Assembly (NCBI GenBank): GCA_031262835.1
Contig: JAISGY010000062.1
Span: forward strand, 1-61,366
From: Ruminococcus sp.
GTDB lineage: Bacteria > Bacillota > Clostridia > Oscillospirales > Ruminococcaceae
Direction: 5' to 3'
DNA length: 61,366 nt
The notes beneath the pieces were generated by a model. The model was given only the letters and a program-made list of their open reading frames with translations, was not told where the DNA came from and did no database searches. The translations under genes were made by a program, and so were the position numbers. Numbering within the stretch: the first letter of the stretch is position 1; every line of letters starts with the position of its first letter. Shown piece by piece: positions 16,511-26,623 of this stretch.

Positions 16511-16879
16511 TTATAATTTTTCGCCGCATTTGCTGCAAAAACAACTGTCTTTGCTGTTATGTGCGTTACAGAAGCCGCAAACCTTATATGACAAAGGCTT
16601 AACCGCTTTTTCAGATTCCTTTAGTGCCGAAAACAGCGTGTCAAGCTTCTCTTTACAGTCACGCATTTCAGCTTTTGAATCAGCAGTTCCCGTAACCTCC
16701 GAATAACAAAGTTTACCTAATTCTTGATATGTCTCCTTAATCTGGTCTCTGATTGCGGCGCGGTCGAGTTGATTTTTCGTATAATCGTAAGCTACTGTTG
16801 CAGTTTTCGCAGCCTTATCCGCAACATATTTAGCACCTTTTACCGTTTTTGTAACAATTTTATCAAAATTGAGCGTCAT
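16511..16879 (-). CDS. Small helical protein with C-terminal zinc ribbon
   Basis: 122-residue cytoplasmic protein. The first ~90 residues are Lys/Ala-rich and helical, probably coiled coil. The last ~25 residues form a zinc ribbon: CGFCNAH...CFCSKCG. This arrangement is common in small Clostridia proteins of unknown function. It follows hemZ by 9 bp and shares its terminator. AGGAGGC precedes the start. No specific role can be given. Confidence 0.8.
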   Translation of the reverse strand: MTLNFDKIVTKTVKGAKYVADKAAKTATVAYDYTKNQLDRAAIRDQIKETYQELGKLCYSEVTGTADSKAEMRDCKEKLDTLFSALKESEKAVKPLSYKVCGFCNAHNSKDSCFCSKCGEKL

Positions 16880-16888
16880 AAAGGCCTC

Positions 16889-18331
16889 CTATTTACTGTA
16901 GTAATCATAGATTTTTTGTTTGCGTTTTAACACTTCATCAAATTTTGAAATATACTCATACGGATATTTATAGTTGAAAATTCTCGTCAATTTATCATGT
17001 TCGGCTTCAAAAATCTTAGTTGAACCGCCTGCTCCGCACGCGATAATTGTTTGTTTCTCCTCCATTATGTAAATATTATACATACTTTCGTACCCGCTTT
17101 TAGCGTATCCGACATTTTCGCCATTCCCGATATTGTTCTTTTGTCTATAAAGATAGTACGGAGCATATCCGTTTTCGGTGATTTTTCGGAAGGAATATTC
17201 CGACATCCTATGTATAACTTCCGACTCGTTATACAATTCCGTAAAATTCGAGAGCTTTGATGCTCTTTTTAACGTTAAAGTATGGATAGTGATATTTTTC
17301 GGTGAAAGCTTAATAATCCCGTCAATTGTTTGACAAAAACTTCCGATATCATCACCGGGCAATCCGGCTATCAGGTCGGTGTTTATATTATCAAATCCGA
17401 GCTTAACAGCCATGTTATAAGCATTATAAAAGTCTTTTGATGTATGATTTCTCCCGATCTTTTTAAGTACATCATCATTTAGCGTTTGTGGATTTATCGA
17501 AATTCTTGTCGCTCCGTTCGCCTTTATAATTCGGAGCTTTTCTTCCGATATTGTATCTGCTCTGCCTGCTTCTACAGTATATTCAAAAACGTCCGAAATG
17601 TTAAATAATTTTGCTGTTTTTTCCATAATTGCAGAAATTTGTGCAGGATTTAGGGCAGTTGGCGTTCCTCCGCCGATGTATATTGTTGTGAGTTTTAGTC
17701 CTAAATCCTTCGTAATCTCAGCAGTAATCGAGAGTTCCTTCAAGAGTTTTTCGACATATTCGTCAGTCATTTTCCACGCTGACTTTGAGGCGATTGAATG
17801 TGAGACAAACGAACAATAACTGCATCTTGAAGGGCAAAAAGGTATGCCGATATACAGCGAAAAAGTATTGTTTTCCTTAATCGGAATATATTTAGATTGA
17901 ATTTCGGATGTTAAGTACGCTAAACGGATTTTTTCTTCCGAAACTAAATATTCCTTGTATAACTTATCGCGAATATGTTCAAAACTTAACCCCTCGGCTA
18001 AATATCCATTGATTTTTTTAACAGGGCGAATTCCCGTAAGAATTCCCCAATCGGATTTTGTTCCCGTAATTCCGCTTAAAATTTCGTATAATGCCCTGCA
18101 AGCGGTGAGTATGTTCTCCTTTTGCGTTTCCTTTAACTGTTCGCTTCGTTCTAAGGTCTTATTGTCAATTTCCACCTTGATAATTATACTATTTGTAATA
18201 TCAATCCGAATGTAATTACCGATTACATCATTAACAGGTAGCAAAAAGCAGAACTTTTCGTCCGAGAAAAATATCTTAAGCACTGCTTCAATTTCGTATT
18301 TACCGATTTCTTTACTTAGATATATATTCAT
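16889..18331 (-). CDS. hemZ: Radical-SAM coproporphyrinogen dehydrogenase-like protein HemZ
   Basis: 480-residue radical-SAM protein of the HemN/HemZ group. The cluster-binding motif is IPFCPSRCSYCSF (CxxxCxxC, near residue 170). Downstream are YIGGGTPTAL, the SAM-binding region VEAGRADTI, and ISINPQTLNDDVL. The long N-terminal extension before the radical-SAM core is typical of the Firmicutes HemZ type, usually annotated as oxygen-independent coproporphyrinogen dehydrogenase. Many HemN-like proteins are not true heme enzymes, and no other heme genes are present, so activity is uncertain. The start lies close behind a terminator hairpin and has no obvious Shine-Dalgarno sequence. Confidence 0.87.
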   Translation of the reverse strand: MNIYLSKEIGKYEIEAVLKIFFSDEKFCFLLPVNDVIGNYIRIDITNSIIIKVEIDNKTLERSEQLKETQKENILTACRALYEILSGITGTKSDWGILTGIRPVKKINGYLAEGLSFEHIRDKLYKEYLVSEEKIRLAYLTSEIQSKYIPIKENNTFSLYIGIPFCPSRCSYCSFVSHSIASKSAWKMTDEYVEKLLKELSITAEITKDLGLKLTTIYIGGGTPTALNPAQISAIMEKTAKLFNISDVFEYTVEAGRADTISEEKLRIIKANGATRISINPQTLNDDVLKKIGRNHTSKDFYNAYNMAVKLGFDNINTDLIAGLPGDDIGSFCQTIDGIIKLSPKNITIHTLTLKRASKLSNFTELYNESEVIHRMSEYSFRKITENGYAPYYLYRQKNNIGNGENVGYAKSGYESMYNIYIMEEKQTIIACGAGGSTKIFEAEHDKLTRIFNYKYPYEYISKFDEVLKRKQKIYDYYSK

Positions 18332-18333
18332 AT

Positions 18334-18370
18334 AACAAAACAGGCGGAACGCTTCGCGCTTCGACCTGTT
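18334..18370 (-). terminator. Terminator between clpX and hemZ
   Basis: Outer stem AACAGG/CCTGTT (18339-18344 and 18365-18370) enclosing an inner imperfect stem, followed on the minus strand by TTTTGTTAT. It sits 8 bp after the clpX stop and runs almost into the hemZ start codon. Confidence 0.75.
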
Positions 18371-18377
18371 CTCCTGC

Positions 18378-19688
18378 TTAATTCTTTTTCGTTGAAATTG
18401 TTTTGTCCGGTTTTTGCACGATTTTTTCTCTTATTCCGTACTCATATTCCGGCTCAACTCCGAGTTTTACGGTGTCTTCCGTAACCTTAATGCTTATGAT
18501 GTTCGTTTCCGACGGGATTTTGAACATAAGCGGTTCCAGAATTTTCTCCATGATTGAGCGAAGTCCTCTTGCGCCGGTTTCACGTTCGAGAGCTTTTTCG
18601 GCAATTGCGCCGAGAGCATCATCTGTGAACGAAAGTTTAACACCGTCAAGTGCAAAGAGGCACTCATACTGCTTTAGGAGAGCATTTTTCGGCTCCGAAA
18701 GAATCCTCTTCAGCGCGTCAACATTAAGTTCGTCGAGCACCGTAATTGACGGAAGACGTCCGACAAGTTCCGGCACAATTCCGAATTTTACGAGGTCATG
18801 AGCTTCGACATCGCGGAAAATTCCGTCGTCTGTTCGCTCTTTCTTCGTCTTAACTTCCGCTCCGAAACCCATAGCGGAAGAATTCAAGCGCTTTTGAATT
18901 ATCTTTTCGAGACCGCCGAAAGCTCCGCCGCAGATAAAAAGGATATTTTTTGTATCAATGTGAATAACTTCCTGTCCGGGGTGCTTGCGGCCGCCTTGCG
19001 GAGGAACATTTGAGACGGTTCCTTCGATAATTTTGAGGAGAGCTTGTTGCACACCCTCGCCGCTTACGTCACGTGTTATCGAAACGTTTTCCGATTTTCT
19101 TGAAATTTTGTCAATTTCATCAATATAGATTATTCCGCGTTCGGCATACTCAACGTTGCCGTTCGCAGATTGAATAAGCCTTACGAGTACATTTTCAACG
19201 TCGTCGCCGACATAACCGGCTTCTGTTAACGTCGTCGCGTCGGCAATTGCGAAAGGTACATCTAAGATTCTTGCGAGGGTTGAAGCAAGAAAAGTCTTGC
19301 CCGTACCGGTCGGACCGACGAGCAAAACGTTGCTCTTTTGGAGCTCAACGTCGTTTGTTGCAGCCGTTGTAATTCTCTTGTAGTGGTTATAAACAGCGAC
19401 AGAAAGCGTTGTTTTCGCCGTGTCCTGTCCGATAACATATTCGTCAAGAATTGCCTTAATCTCAGCCGGTTTAAGAAGCTTCATCTGCATCGAAGCGTCG
19501 GTGGATTTTGCCTTCTGTCCCTTACCGGCAGGCATTGGAGCAACACCATTACTTGCCAAAATTTCGTAACAATATATGACGCAATTATCACAAATATTTG
19601 AACTGCCGGCAGAGAACATATTGATGACTTCGCTCTCTTGCTTGCCGCAGAACGAGCATCTCTTTGCTCCCCTGTCAGTGAACGCCAT
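18378..19688 (-). CDS. clpX: ATP-dependent Clp protease ATP-binding subunit ClpX
   Basis: AAA+ unfoldase that delivers substrates to ClpP. The N-terminal zinc-binding domain has CSFCGK and CDNCVIYC (C4 type). Walker A is GPTGTGKT (near residue 129), Walker B is [10 protein letters not shown], and the pore region contains GYVG in [13 protein letters not shown]. The RKHPG loop (IGF/RKH elements) and a C-terminal D2 small domain complete the family pattern. Length 436 aa is normal. Encoded 104 bp after clpP in the conserved tig-clpP-clpX order. Confidence 0.97.
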   Translation of the reverse strand: MAFTDRGAKRCSFCGKQESEVINMFSAGSSNICDNCVIYCYEILASNGVAPMPAGKGQKAKSTDASMQMKLLKPAEIKAILDEYVIGQDTAKTTLSVAVYNHYKRITTAATNDVELQKSNVLLVGPTGTGKTFLASTLARILDVPFAIADATTLTEAGYVGDDVENVLVRLIQSANGNVEYAERGIIYIDEIDKISRKSENVSITRDVSGEGVQQALLKIIEGTVSNVPPQGGRKHPGQEVIHIDTKNILFICGGAFGGLEKIIQKRLNSSAMGFGAEVKTKKERTDDGIFRDVEAHDLVKFGIVPELVGRLPSITVLDELNVDALKRILSEPKNALLKQYECLFALDGVKLSFTDDALGAIAEKALERETGARGLRSIMEKILEPLMFKIPSETNIISIKVTEDTVKLGVEPEYEYGIREKIVQKPDKTISTKKN

Positions 19689-19792
19689 CTACTAAGCCCT
19701 CTCTTTTTTACAGCCTAATTTAAGTTAACTTTAGCACAGACTTCGGCTAACTGCTCAGCCGCCCCCTCAGTCGCCCCTGCTTTGCCGCCCCT

Positions 19793-20383
19793 TTAGCGGT
19801 GGGCAATAACCCTGTCCACAAGCCCGTACGCCGCAGCTTCATCGGCGGACATAAAGTTATCACGGTCGGTATCGCGCTCAATTATCTCAAGCGGCTGACC
19901 GCTGTTTAGCGCAAGGATTCGATTGAGTTTATCCTTAGTTTTGAGGAGATTTTCGGTGCGGATTTTAACATCGGTCGCCTGCCCGGAAATCCCGTGACCG
20001 CCGATAAGCGGCTGGTGAATCATAATCTCGGCATTCGGGAGCGCAAGACGCTTCCCCTTGGTCCCGCTTGAGAGCAGGAACGCGCCCATAGAAGCCGCAA
20101 GCCCGACGCAAATTGTCGAAACATCGCACTTAATGTACTGCATGGTGTCGTAGATTGCGAGCCCAGCCGAAACCGAGCCGCCGGGGCTGTTGATATAAAG
20201 GCTGATTTCCTTGTCTGCGTCCTGTCCTTCAAGGTAGAGAAGCTGTGCAACGATAACATTCGCGGAATCGTCCGTCACTTCAGAGTTGAGAAGGATAATT
20301 CTGTCATTTAAGAGCCGCGAAAAAATATCATATGAACGCTCACCGTGCCCGGTCTGTTCAATTACGTATGGAATGTAGTTCAT
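19793..20383 (-). CDS. clpP: ATP-dependent Clp protease proteolytic subunit ClpP
   Basis: Serine protease forming the tetradecameric chamber of ClpXP. Catalytic triad: Ser98 in GLAASMGAF, His123 in IMIHQP, and Asp175 in [33 protein letters not shown] is the classic N terminus. The ATG at 20383 is preferred over an in-frame TTG 12 bases earlier because it has GGTGG ahead and gives standard numbering (196 aa). Between tig and clpX. Confidence 0.97.
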   Translation of the reverse strand: MNYIPYVIEQTGHGERSYDIFSRLLNDRIILLNSEVTDDSANVIVAQLLYLEGQDADKEISLYINSPGGSVSAGLAIYDTMQYIKCDVSTICVGLAASMGAFLLSSGTKGKRLALPNAEIMIHQPLIGGHGISGQATDVKIRTENLLKTKDKLNRILALNSGQPLEIIERDTDRDNFMSADEAAAYGLVDRVIAHR

Positions 20384-20458
20384 TTTTGCCACCAAATCTT
20401 TCGGAAATTACGTTACATATAATTGTACCCGTAATTTTGCTATAATATACTAAATTTG

Positions 20459-21739
20459 TCAGACAACAACAGCTGCATCTTTAACAATTTTTGAAGCTTC
20501 CGCGCACATAAGATCAAGTTTGAGCACCTTTTGATTCACGACTGAACGAACCTTGTCAACCGACATTCTATAGCTGTCCGCCATCTTCTTAAGCTCTTCT
20601 TCAACCTGCTCGTCGGAAATCTGAACATCCTCGACTTTGGCAATATATTCAAGTGCAAGACGAAGTTTAACCTGTGTCTCAGCCTTTTCGCGGTTGCCTT
20701 CGCGGAGGGATTCAATCGAATTCCCGGTGAAAGCGCAATAAGTGTCAAGGTCAAAGCCCTGCATCTGCACGCGATACTCGAATTCCTTCATGTAATCGTC
20801 AATCTTTTGTTCAAGCATTACTTCGGGAATTTCAGCCTTAACTTGGTCAGCAACTACCTTGAAAATATCGTCTTCAGCCTTTGCATCAGCGGCTTGCTCA
20901 GCTGATTCAAGGCGTTTCGTCTTAATATCGGCTTTAAGTTCGTCAAGGTCGTTGAAATCAGAGATATCCTTCACGAAATCGTCATCAAGATCCGGCAGTT
21001 CCTCTGCTTGAACTTCATGTACAACAATTTCAAAAACCGCAGGCTGTCCGGCAAGCTCGGTCATTTGGTAATTTTCAGGGAAAGTTACGTCAATATTAAA
21101 GGTATCGCCGGCTTTTTTTCCGACACATTGCTCTTCAAATCCGGGAATAAACATACTTGAGCCGAGTTTAAGCGAATATTTCGTCTCCGAACCGCCGTCG
21201 AAAGCAACGCCGTCTTTATATCCTGTGAAATCGATTACAAGGGTGTCCCCCATCTGTGACGAGCGGTCTTCAACTGTAATAATCCGCGCACTCTTGTGGC
21301 GAAGGTCGTCAAGATCAGCGTCAATATCCGCATCTGTAACCGGTTCAACGGTTCTCGTTACGGCTATGCCCTTATAGTTGATGTCATTAATCTCGGGCTT
21401 TGCAAATCCGGTAAGTTTAAATTTTACGCCGGTTGCTTTCCCAATCTGTTCAACGCTTACTTCGGGGGGAGCAACAAGTTCAACTTCGGAAGTGAGCATA
21501 GCAGGGTTAACCTCTTGGCGAATGAGGAGATTAACAGCATCTTCGTAAAAACACTGCTCACCGTAAATCTTCTCGATCATCTTGCGCGGAGCCTTCCCCT
21601 TGCGGAAACCGTTGATTTGAATCCTGTTCCGCGCCTTAACATACGAATCGTTAACCGCCTTTTCAAATCTTTCGGGGTTTACGTCAACAATAAACTCATA
21701 TTTATTGGTGTCAATTTTATTCGTTTCAACTAATCCCAT
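20459..21739 (-). CDS. tig: Trigger factor
   Basis: Ribosome-bound chaperone with peptidyl-prolyl isomerase activity. The N-terminal ribosome-binding motif is seen in INGFRKGKAPRKMIEK (near residue 43). The FKBP-type PPIase domain spans roughly 150-245 (GDTLVIDFTGYKDG, FIPGFEEQCVGKKAGD), followed by the long helical C-terminal chaperone domain. 426 aa is the family length. GAGAGGAC precedes the ATG. First gene of tig-clpP-clpX. Confidence 0.97.
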   Translation of the reverse strand: MGLVETNKIDTNKYEFIVDVNPERFEKAVNDSYVKARNRIQINGFRKGKAPRKMIEKIYGEQCFYEDAVNLLIRQEVNPAMLTSEVELVAPPEVSVEQIGKATGVKFKLTGFAKPEINDINYKGIAVTRTVEPVTDADIDADLDDLRHKSARIITVEDRSSQMGDTLVIDFTGYKDGVAFDGGSETKYSLKLGSSMFIPGFEEQCVGKKAGDTFNIDVTFPENYQMTELAGQPAVFEIVVHEVQAEELPDLDDDFVKDISDFNDLDELKADIKTKRLESAEQAADAKAEDDIFKVVADQVKAEIPEVMLEQKIDDYMKEFEYRVQMQGFDLDTYCAFTGNSIESLREGNREKAETQVKLRLALEYIAKVEDVQISDEQVEEELKKMADSYRMSVDKVRSVVNQKVLKLDLMCAEASKIVKDAAVVV

Positions 21740-21820
21740 TGAAAACGTCCTCTCATATCCTTACATACCCAAAAAGAGATATGTTAAAATTACTTAATTT
21801 GTAATGTCTCATACAATATA

Positions 21821-21829
21821 ATTATATCA
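21821..21829 (-). promoter_or_regulatory. Extended -10 promoter upstream of tig
   Basis: TGATATAAT on the minus strand (21821-21829), an extended -10 element about 85 bp upstream of tig. No good -35 at 17 bases. The 143-bp gap 21740-21882 otherwise shows AT-rich sequence only. Confidence 0.55.
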
Positions 21830-21882
21830 TAATATTTTGTGTTTGACTATAGTTATTTTGATTTTTCCCCATTTTGCACAAA

Positions 21883-22575
21883 TTAAACCACTAATACTGG
21901 CTTAAATTGCACAAAATCAGCGGAAATCAAATGGAATTTTACGCCATTATATTCACCATTGTATGAATATTTAATGTCGTCACCGTGTAGATGCCCGTAA
22001 TAGCAATCACTTACATTGTTTTTTGTAAGAATATTAAGAATGTCTTCGGCGAAAATTAAACTTCCGTTTTCATAAATAATCGGAGGAAAATGCATAAATA
22101 CAATCGTTTTTGCGTTTTTATCGGCAGTTTCAATACTGCGAGCAAGGCGCAAAACATTCCGAGCGTTTATCTTTTCGTTCTGATTTTGCAGTGTTAAGTC
22201 GACTCCGGTACAACCGCATATTGCGAAATCTTCATGTTCAAAACTTGAGTTTTGCAAGAAATTTAGGGAAAATGACGGAAATTCCGCAAACGTTTTGTAT
22301 AATCGACCGGAACGATTCCACCACAAATCATGATTTCCTTTAATGAGAATCTTTCGCCCGGGTAAATCGCCCAAAAGCTGAAAGGCAGAAAAATCATCCG
22401 AAACCTTCAAAGCCCATGCAATATCACCCGGAATAACAACGGTATCATCGCTTGTTACTATATCTCCCCAGTTCGCGATAAGCCTTTCGATATAATTCTC
22501 CCAGCCCGAGAAATTATCCATACGCTTTTCTGGAAAGGAAGTTAAATGCAGGTCGGCAATAGTATATAAACTCAT
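21883..22575 (-). CDS. Metallophosphoesterase (YfcE/calcineurin-like)
   Basis: 230-residue calcineurin-like phosphoesterase. Metal-binding motifs run in order: DLHL (near residue 8; canonical D-x-H), GDIAW (near 50), KGNHDLWW (near 79), FMHFPP (near 158), and YGHLHGDD (near 197). Cytoplasmic, substrate unknown. The start overlaps the thrC stop in an ATGA arrangement. Last gene of the rplS-lepB-rbgA-rnhB-yraN-thrC run. Confidence 0.9.
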   Translation of the reverse strand: MSLYTIADLHLTSFPEKRMDNFSGWENYIERLIANWGDIVTSDDTVVIPGDIAWALKVSDDFSAFQLLGDLPGRKILIKGNHDLWWNRSGRLYKTFAEFPSFSLNFLQNSSFEHEDFAICGCTGVDLTLQNQNEKINARNVLRLARSIETADKNAKTIVFMHFPPIIYENGSLIFAEDILNILTKNNVSDCYYGHLHGDDIKYSYNGEYNGVKFHLISADFVQFKPVLVV

Positions 22576-24053
22576 TTTAATAGATTTTCTATAACGTATT
22601 CCGGTAAGGATTCGGGCGTTCTTGAATCGGCGAACCTAACCTGTTTGCTTTGCAGTTCTGATATCTTTTCCGGTATTGGCATTTTAGTAATTCCGTTGAG
22701 CTTTTTTGCTGCGTCAAAGTCATTTTCCGCCGTTTCTCCGAAGGCGGAGAGAATCGCTGTTGAAAATTTATAGGGGTTCGCGGTTGAGGCAATGACTGTA
22801 GGAGTCGAGTCGCCGGTTGAAGTTTTGTAGTCGTTATAAACCTTAACAGCCACAGCCGTGTGTGTATCGCATAGGTATGAATATTTATCGAAGGTGTCTT
22901 TGATCTGCTCTTTCGTCTCTTTATCATCGCAATAACCGGCAACGAAATCTTCCTTAAGTCTCATGAAAACGTTTTCATCGATCAAAAATTTCTCGGTTTT
23001 GTTAAGCTTTGAATACATTTCGACGATTTTTTCGCTGTCATTCCCGCAAAGATGATATAGGAGCCGCTCGAGGTTGCTTGAAATCAGAATATCCATTGAA
23101 GGACTTATTGTTGTGATAAATTCACGGTTTTTGTCGTACACACCGGTGCTTATAAAATCAGTTAGAATCTTATTTTCATTAGAAGCACATATTAATTTGT
23201 TGACAGGAACCCCCATCTGCTTAGCATAGTAAGCCGCAAGGATATTCCCGAAATTGCCGGTCGGAACGCAGATGTTAATCTTTTCGCCTAATTTCAAAGC
23301 GTTATTTTTAACCATATCCACGTATGCCGAAACGTAATAAACTACCTGTGGCACAAGCCTGCCGAGATTAATTGAGTTTGCACTCGAAAACATCTTACCT
23401 TCGCTTTTGGCTTTTTCTGCGATATTTTTGTCGGTAAATATCTTCTTCACTGCCGTTTGGCAATCGTCAAAATTTCCGGTTACAGCGCATACAAGAACAT
23501 TGCTTCCGCTTTGCGTTGCCATCTGTAATTTTTGAATCTCACTTACACCGTTTTCGGGGTAAAAAACAGCAATTCTCACGCCCGGAACGTCGGCAAAACC
23601 TTCGAGTGCTGCCTTTCCCGTATCGCCGGAGGTTGCAGTTAAGATAATAATCTCGTTTGAGTTTTCAGTTTTTTTCATGGATGTCGTCATGAGAAAAGGA
23701 AGGATTTGGAGTGCCATATCCTTAAATGCGGATGTCGGTCCATGCCATAGTTCTAAAATCGTGGCATCTCCGACCTCAACCGTTTTAGCAACTTCCGCTG
23801 TATTAAAGTTTTTTCCGTAAGCTGATTTTGCACAGAAGGCAATTTCATCCGCCGAAAAATCAGTCAGAAGTTTCGTGAAAACGATTTCAGCGCGTTTGGA
23901 GTAACTTAACTCCTTCATCTTTTCGAGTTCGGAAAGAGATATTGACGGTAATGAAGACGGGACAAAAAGCCCGCCCTCTTCTGATATTCCCTTAACGATT
24001 GCTTGTGCAGAAGGAATTTTAACTGCGCTGTTTCGCGTACTTTCGTAAAGCAT
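22572..24053 (-). CDS. thrC: Threonine synthase
   Basis: PLP enzyme converting O-phosphohomoserine to threonine. The PLP lysine is in TSAFKDMALQ (near residue 111). TATSGDTGKAALEGF and the phosphate-binding CVPTGNFGNILAAYYAKQMG are further signatures. 493 aa corresponds to the longer threonine synthase subclass. It begins 4 bp after yraN. No T-box or threonine-related leader precedes it, so it is expressed with the translation/ribosome-assembly genes upstream. Confidence 0.96.
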   Translation of the reverse strand: MLYESTRNSAVKIPSAQAIVKGISEEGGLFVPSSLPSISLSELEKMKELSYSKRAEIVFTKLLTDFSADEIAFCAKSAYGKNFNTAEVAKTVEVGDATILELWHGPTSAFKDMALQILPFLMTTSMKKTENSNEIIILTATSGDTGKAALEGFADVPGVRIAVFYPENGVSEIQKLQMATQSGSNVLVCAVTGNFDDCQTAVKKIFTDKNIAEKAKSEGKMFSSANSINLGRLVPQVVYYVSAYVDMVKNNALKLGEKINICVPTGNFGNILAAYYAKQMGVPVNKLICASNENKILTDFISTGVYDKNREFITTISPSMDILISSNLERLLYHLCGNDSEKIVEMYSKLNKTEKFLIDENVFMRLKEDFVAGYCDDKETKEQIKDTFDKYSYLCDTHTAVAVKVYNDYKTSTGDSTPTVIASTANPYKFSTAILSAFGETAENDFDAAKKLNGITKMPIPEKISELQSKQVRFADSRTPESLPEYVIENLLK

Positions 24054-24057
24054 ATAA

Positions 24058-24435
24058 TCACCTCGTGAATGCTGATCTTATATAATTGAGTTTACTTTTG
24101 CCGTCCGGGTAAACAATAATTTCCGAAACATCAAATCTGAAAATATAAGTATTGTCAGGTAATGAATTTCTATATATCCATCTTTCGGCAGCCTTAATAA
24201 TATGCCTTTGTTTTCTTCTGTCAATTGATTCAAGAGCTGTACCATATTGATATTCGTGTGCGAAATGCCTTGTTTTAACCTCTGTGAAAACGATTACATC
24301 ATTGCGCTTTGCGATAATATCAATTTCGCCGCCGCGTATTCGGTAGTTTTTCGCTAAAATCTCGAAACCGTATTTTATTAGAAACCTCACGGTAAGATCT
24401 TCACCATACTTGCCGAGTTCATGATTTTCTGCCAT
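24058..24435 (-). CDS. YraN (UPF0102) family endonuclease-like protein
   Basis: 125-residue restriction-endonuclease-fold protein. MAENHELGKYGEDLTVRFLIKYG and the PD-(D/E)xK-like motif RGGEIDIIAKR...VFTEVKTR define the YraN family, usually beside rnhB as here. The natural role is not established; Holliday-junction or repair activity has been suggested for relatives. The longer ORF start overlaps rnhB; the ATG at 24435 gives the family N terminus and has GTAGGT upstream. Confidence 0.92.
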   Translation of the reverse strand: MAENHELGKYGEDLTVRFLIKYGFEILAKNYRIRGGEIDIIAKRNDVIVFTEVKTRHFAHEYQYGTALESIDRRKQRHIIKAAERWIYRNSLPDNTYIFRFDVSEIIVYPDGKSKLNYIRSAFTR

Positions 24436-24443
24436 AACTTTAC

Positions 24444-25046
24444 CTACAATGAAATAATCTTTTTTAAGAACGATGGGCGATGTATGGGGCAAATCCCGTA
24501 TTTCTTTATCATTTCAAAATGCAGTTTTGTTCCATATCCTTTATGTTTTGCGAAACCGTACTCGGGATAAATCCCATCCATTTTCGTCATGTATTCGTCC
24601 CTGCTGACCTTTGCGACTATCGAAGCTGCGGCAATGGATGCAGACAGAGCATCCCCCTTTACAATAGTTTTCGAAGGTATCAATAAATCAGGAGACTTAT
24701 TTCCGTCTATGTAAACGATTTCATATTCGCAAGAAAGAGCTTGAACCGCCCTCTTCATTGCGAGCATCGAAGCGTTTAATATATTAAGCCCCTCTATTTC
24801 GTCGACAGAAGCTATTCCTACACTGTATGAAATCGATTTCATGCGAATGAATTCATAAAGTTTTTCTCTTTTTTTATCAGACAATTTTTTGCTGTCATTT
24901 AAGCCTTCAATACTATCATCGGACAGTACAACCGCCGCCGCATACACATCCCCGGCAAGAGGACCTCTGCCGGCTTCGTCCACACCGACAATAACTTTAA
25001 CATTATCGCGATTCCTTAAATAGTTGTCGTATTCATAAAGACTCAT
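24444..25046 (-). CDS. rnhB: Ribonuclease HII
   Basis: Endonuclease removing RNA from RNA-DNA hybrids and misincorporated ribonucleotides. VGVDEAGRGPLAG (near residue 20) carries the first two acidic ligands; VYIDGNKSPD (near 111) and KGDALSASIAAASIVAKVSRDEYM carry the others. 200 aa is normal. Placed between rbgA and yraN, the usual Firmicutes arrangement. Confidence 0.96.
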   Translation of the reverse strand: MSLYEYDNYLRNRDNVKVIVGVDEAGRGPLAGDVYAAAVVLSDDSIEGLNDSKKLSDKKREKLYEFIRMKSISYSVGIASVDEIEGLNILNASMLAMKRAVQALSCEYEIVYIDGNKSPDLLIPSKTIVKGDALSASIAAASIVAKVSRDEYMTKMDGIYPEYGFAKHKGYGTKLHFEMIKKYGICPIHRPSFLKKIISL

Positions 25047-25064
25047 ATTTTTCCTGTAGAAGAG

Positions 25065-25925
25065 TTACATAGGCTTCTCAAGAGATATACGCCCAAGCTT
25101 ACAACCTCTGAATTCATCTAATACCATAATCGAAGCTCTTAGTGTATCAAGCTCATTTCCGCGAAGCTTATAGCCGCGTTTTTCTGCGATTAGCTTGAGT
25201 ATTTGATAACCGTCATTCACGTCGTCTATTTTGATTGTAAACCGTTTAACAATATTGTCCATATAGTCAGGCAGGAGCGTTTCAAGAAGCTTTGCGGCGA
25301 GTGAAACAGTATCTATAACGTCGTCTTTTACAGCACCCGTGAACGCAAGCTTAAGTGCAACATCACTGTCCTCAAATTTCGGTGATAAAATCCCGGGAAT
25401 ATCGAGAAGTTCACAATCGCCCGAAATTCGCACCCATTGTTTGTTTCGGGTGACGCCGGGTCTGTCTTCAACATTAGCTTTTTTTTGTCCGGCAAGTTTG
25501 TTTATAAGTGCGCTTTTCCCAACATTAGGAATACCAACTATCATTACATGGATAGTTTTGTTAATCATACCGCGCTCTATATTCCGATTAATCTTATCGG
25601 CAAGAACTTTTTTTACAGTAGGAACTATAGAATTTACACCGTTTCCGGATTTACAGTCGGTAAAAACAGCAGGACAAACGGATTTTTCAAGAGCAATTTT
25701 CCATTTTTTATTAATTTCTTTGTCAGCTAAATCCGATTTGTTAACAGCTATTATCCTTGGTTTTGACTCTAAAATCGTGTTCAGGTAAGGGTTTCGGCTT
25801 GATGAAACAATCCTTGCGTCAACAACTTCAATGACAGCATCAACAAGCGGTAATGATTTTTTAATCATCCGCTCCGTTTTTTTCATATGCCCGGGGAACC
25901 ATTGAATGGAAGGCGTATCGGTCAT
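25065..25925 (-). CDS. rbgA: Ribosome biogenesis GTPase RbgA/YlqF
   Basis: Circularly permuted GTPase needed for late 50S assembly. G4 (NKSDL, near residue 64) precedes G1 (GIPNVGKSA, near 130) and G3 (LLDIPGI), the order that defines the family. IQWFPGHMKKTERMI is the N-terminal signature. 286 aa. Sits between lepB and rnhB, downstream of rplS, as in Bacillus. Confidence 0.96.
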   Translation of the reverse strand: MTDTPSIQWFPGHMKKTERMIKKSLPLVDAVIEVVDARIVSSSRNPYLNTILESKPRIIAVNKSDLADKEINKKWKIALEKSVCPAVFTDCKSGNGVNSIVPTVKKVLADKINRNIERGMINKTIHVMIVGIPNVGKSALINKLAGQKKANVEDRPGVTRNKQWVRISGDCELLDIPGILSPKFEDSDVALKLAFTGAVKDDVIDTVSLAAKLLETLLPDYMDNIVKRFTIKIDDVNDGYQILKLIAEKRGYKLRGNELDTLRASIMVLDEFRGCKLGRISLEKPM

Positions 25926-25961
25926 GTATTGATTTACTCGATTCCTATCTGTGTCAAGTTT

Positions 25962-26534
25962 CTATTCGACTGTACCCATTTTAGAAAACGGATAAACACG
26001 AAAAATTACTTTACCGTAAATGTCGCTGTCATTAACAAAGCCAACCCTGCTGTCGCGGCTGTCAGTGGAATTCATACGGTTGTCGCCCATGACAAAAACA
26101 CTGTTTTCCGGTACTACAAGGGGGTAAGTGTGACCGCCTTCATCTCGAAGTGTGTCGGCTAAAATATAGTTTTCTTCCAATATTACACCGTCAACAGTTA
26201 CATTCCCGGTTATAAAGTCAATATCAAGAGTCTGTCCTGCGGTAGCAATAACGCGCTTAACGATGAATTTTCCAAGCCCTTCACTGTCAACAATTACGAT
26301 ATCGCCCTGAGTCGGCGTGTACCCAATGTCAGTGAAAACAAGTCTATCACCGTCATGCAGCGTTGGTTCCATTGATCTTCCGTCAACATCAGCCGGACGA
26401 AAAAGGAAAATCATTGCAACTATTACAACCATTAGAGCCGACAAAAACGCTTCGAGCCACTCATAAATCTCGCGTGCGAAACCATGGTTTTGTTGGTTTT
26501 CATTTTCAGAGTTCTGAATATCAGCTGTTGCCAT
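25962..26534 (-). CDS. lepB: Signal peptidase I
   Basis: Membrane serine protease that cleaves Sec signal peptides. One N-terminal transmembrane helix (LSALMVVIVAMIFLF, near residues 32-46). The catalytic serine lies in GRSMEPTLHDGD and the lysine in IVKRVIATAGQ. FVMGDNRMNSTDSRDSR is box D. The ATG at 26534 is preferred over the upstream in-frame codon because GGAGTG lies seven bases ahead. Length 190 aa fits Gram-positive single-spanning SipS-type enzymes. Confidence 0.96.
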   Translation of the reverse strand: MATADIQNSENENQQNHGFAREIYEWLEAFLSALMVVIVAMIFLFRPADVDGRSMEPTLHDGDRLVFTDIGYTPTQGDIVIVDSEGLGKFIVKRVIATAGQTLDIDFITGNVTVDGVILEENYILADTLRDEGGHTYPLVVPENSVFVMGDNRMNSTDSRDSRVGFVNDSDIYGKVIFRVYPFSKMGTVE

Positions 26535-26623
26535 ATTATCACTCCACATATATTATTATACAAACAGGAGTCAACGTGAATAATCGTTGCTCCTGCTTAT
26601 CATATCCACGCAGAAAGTCAGTG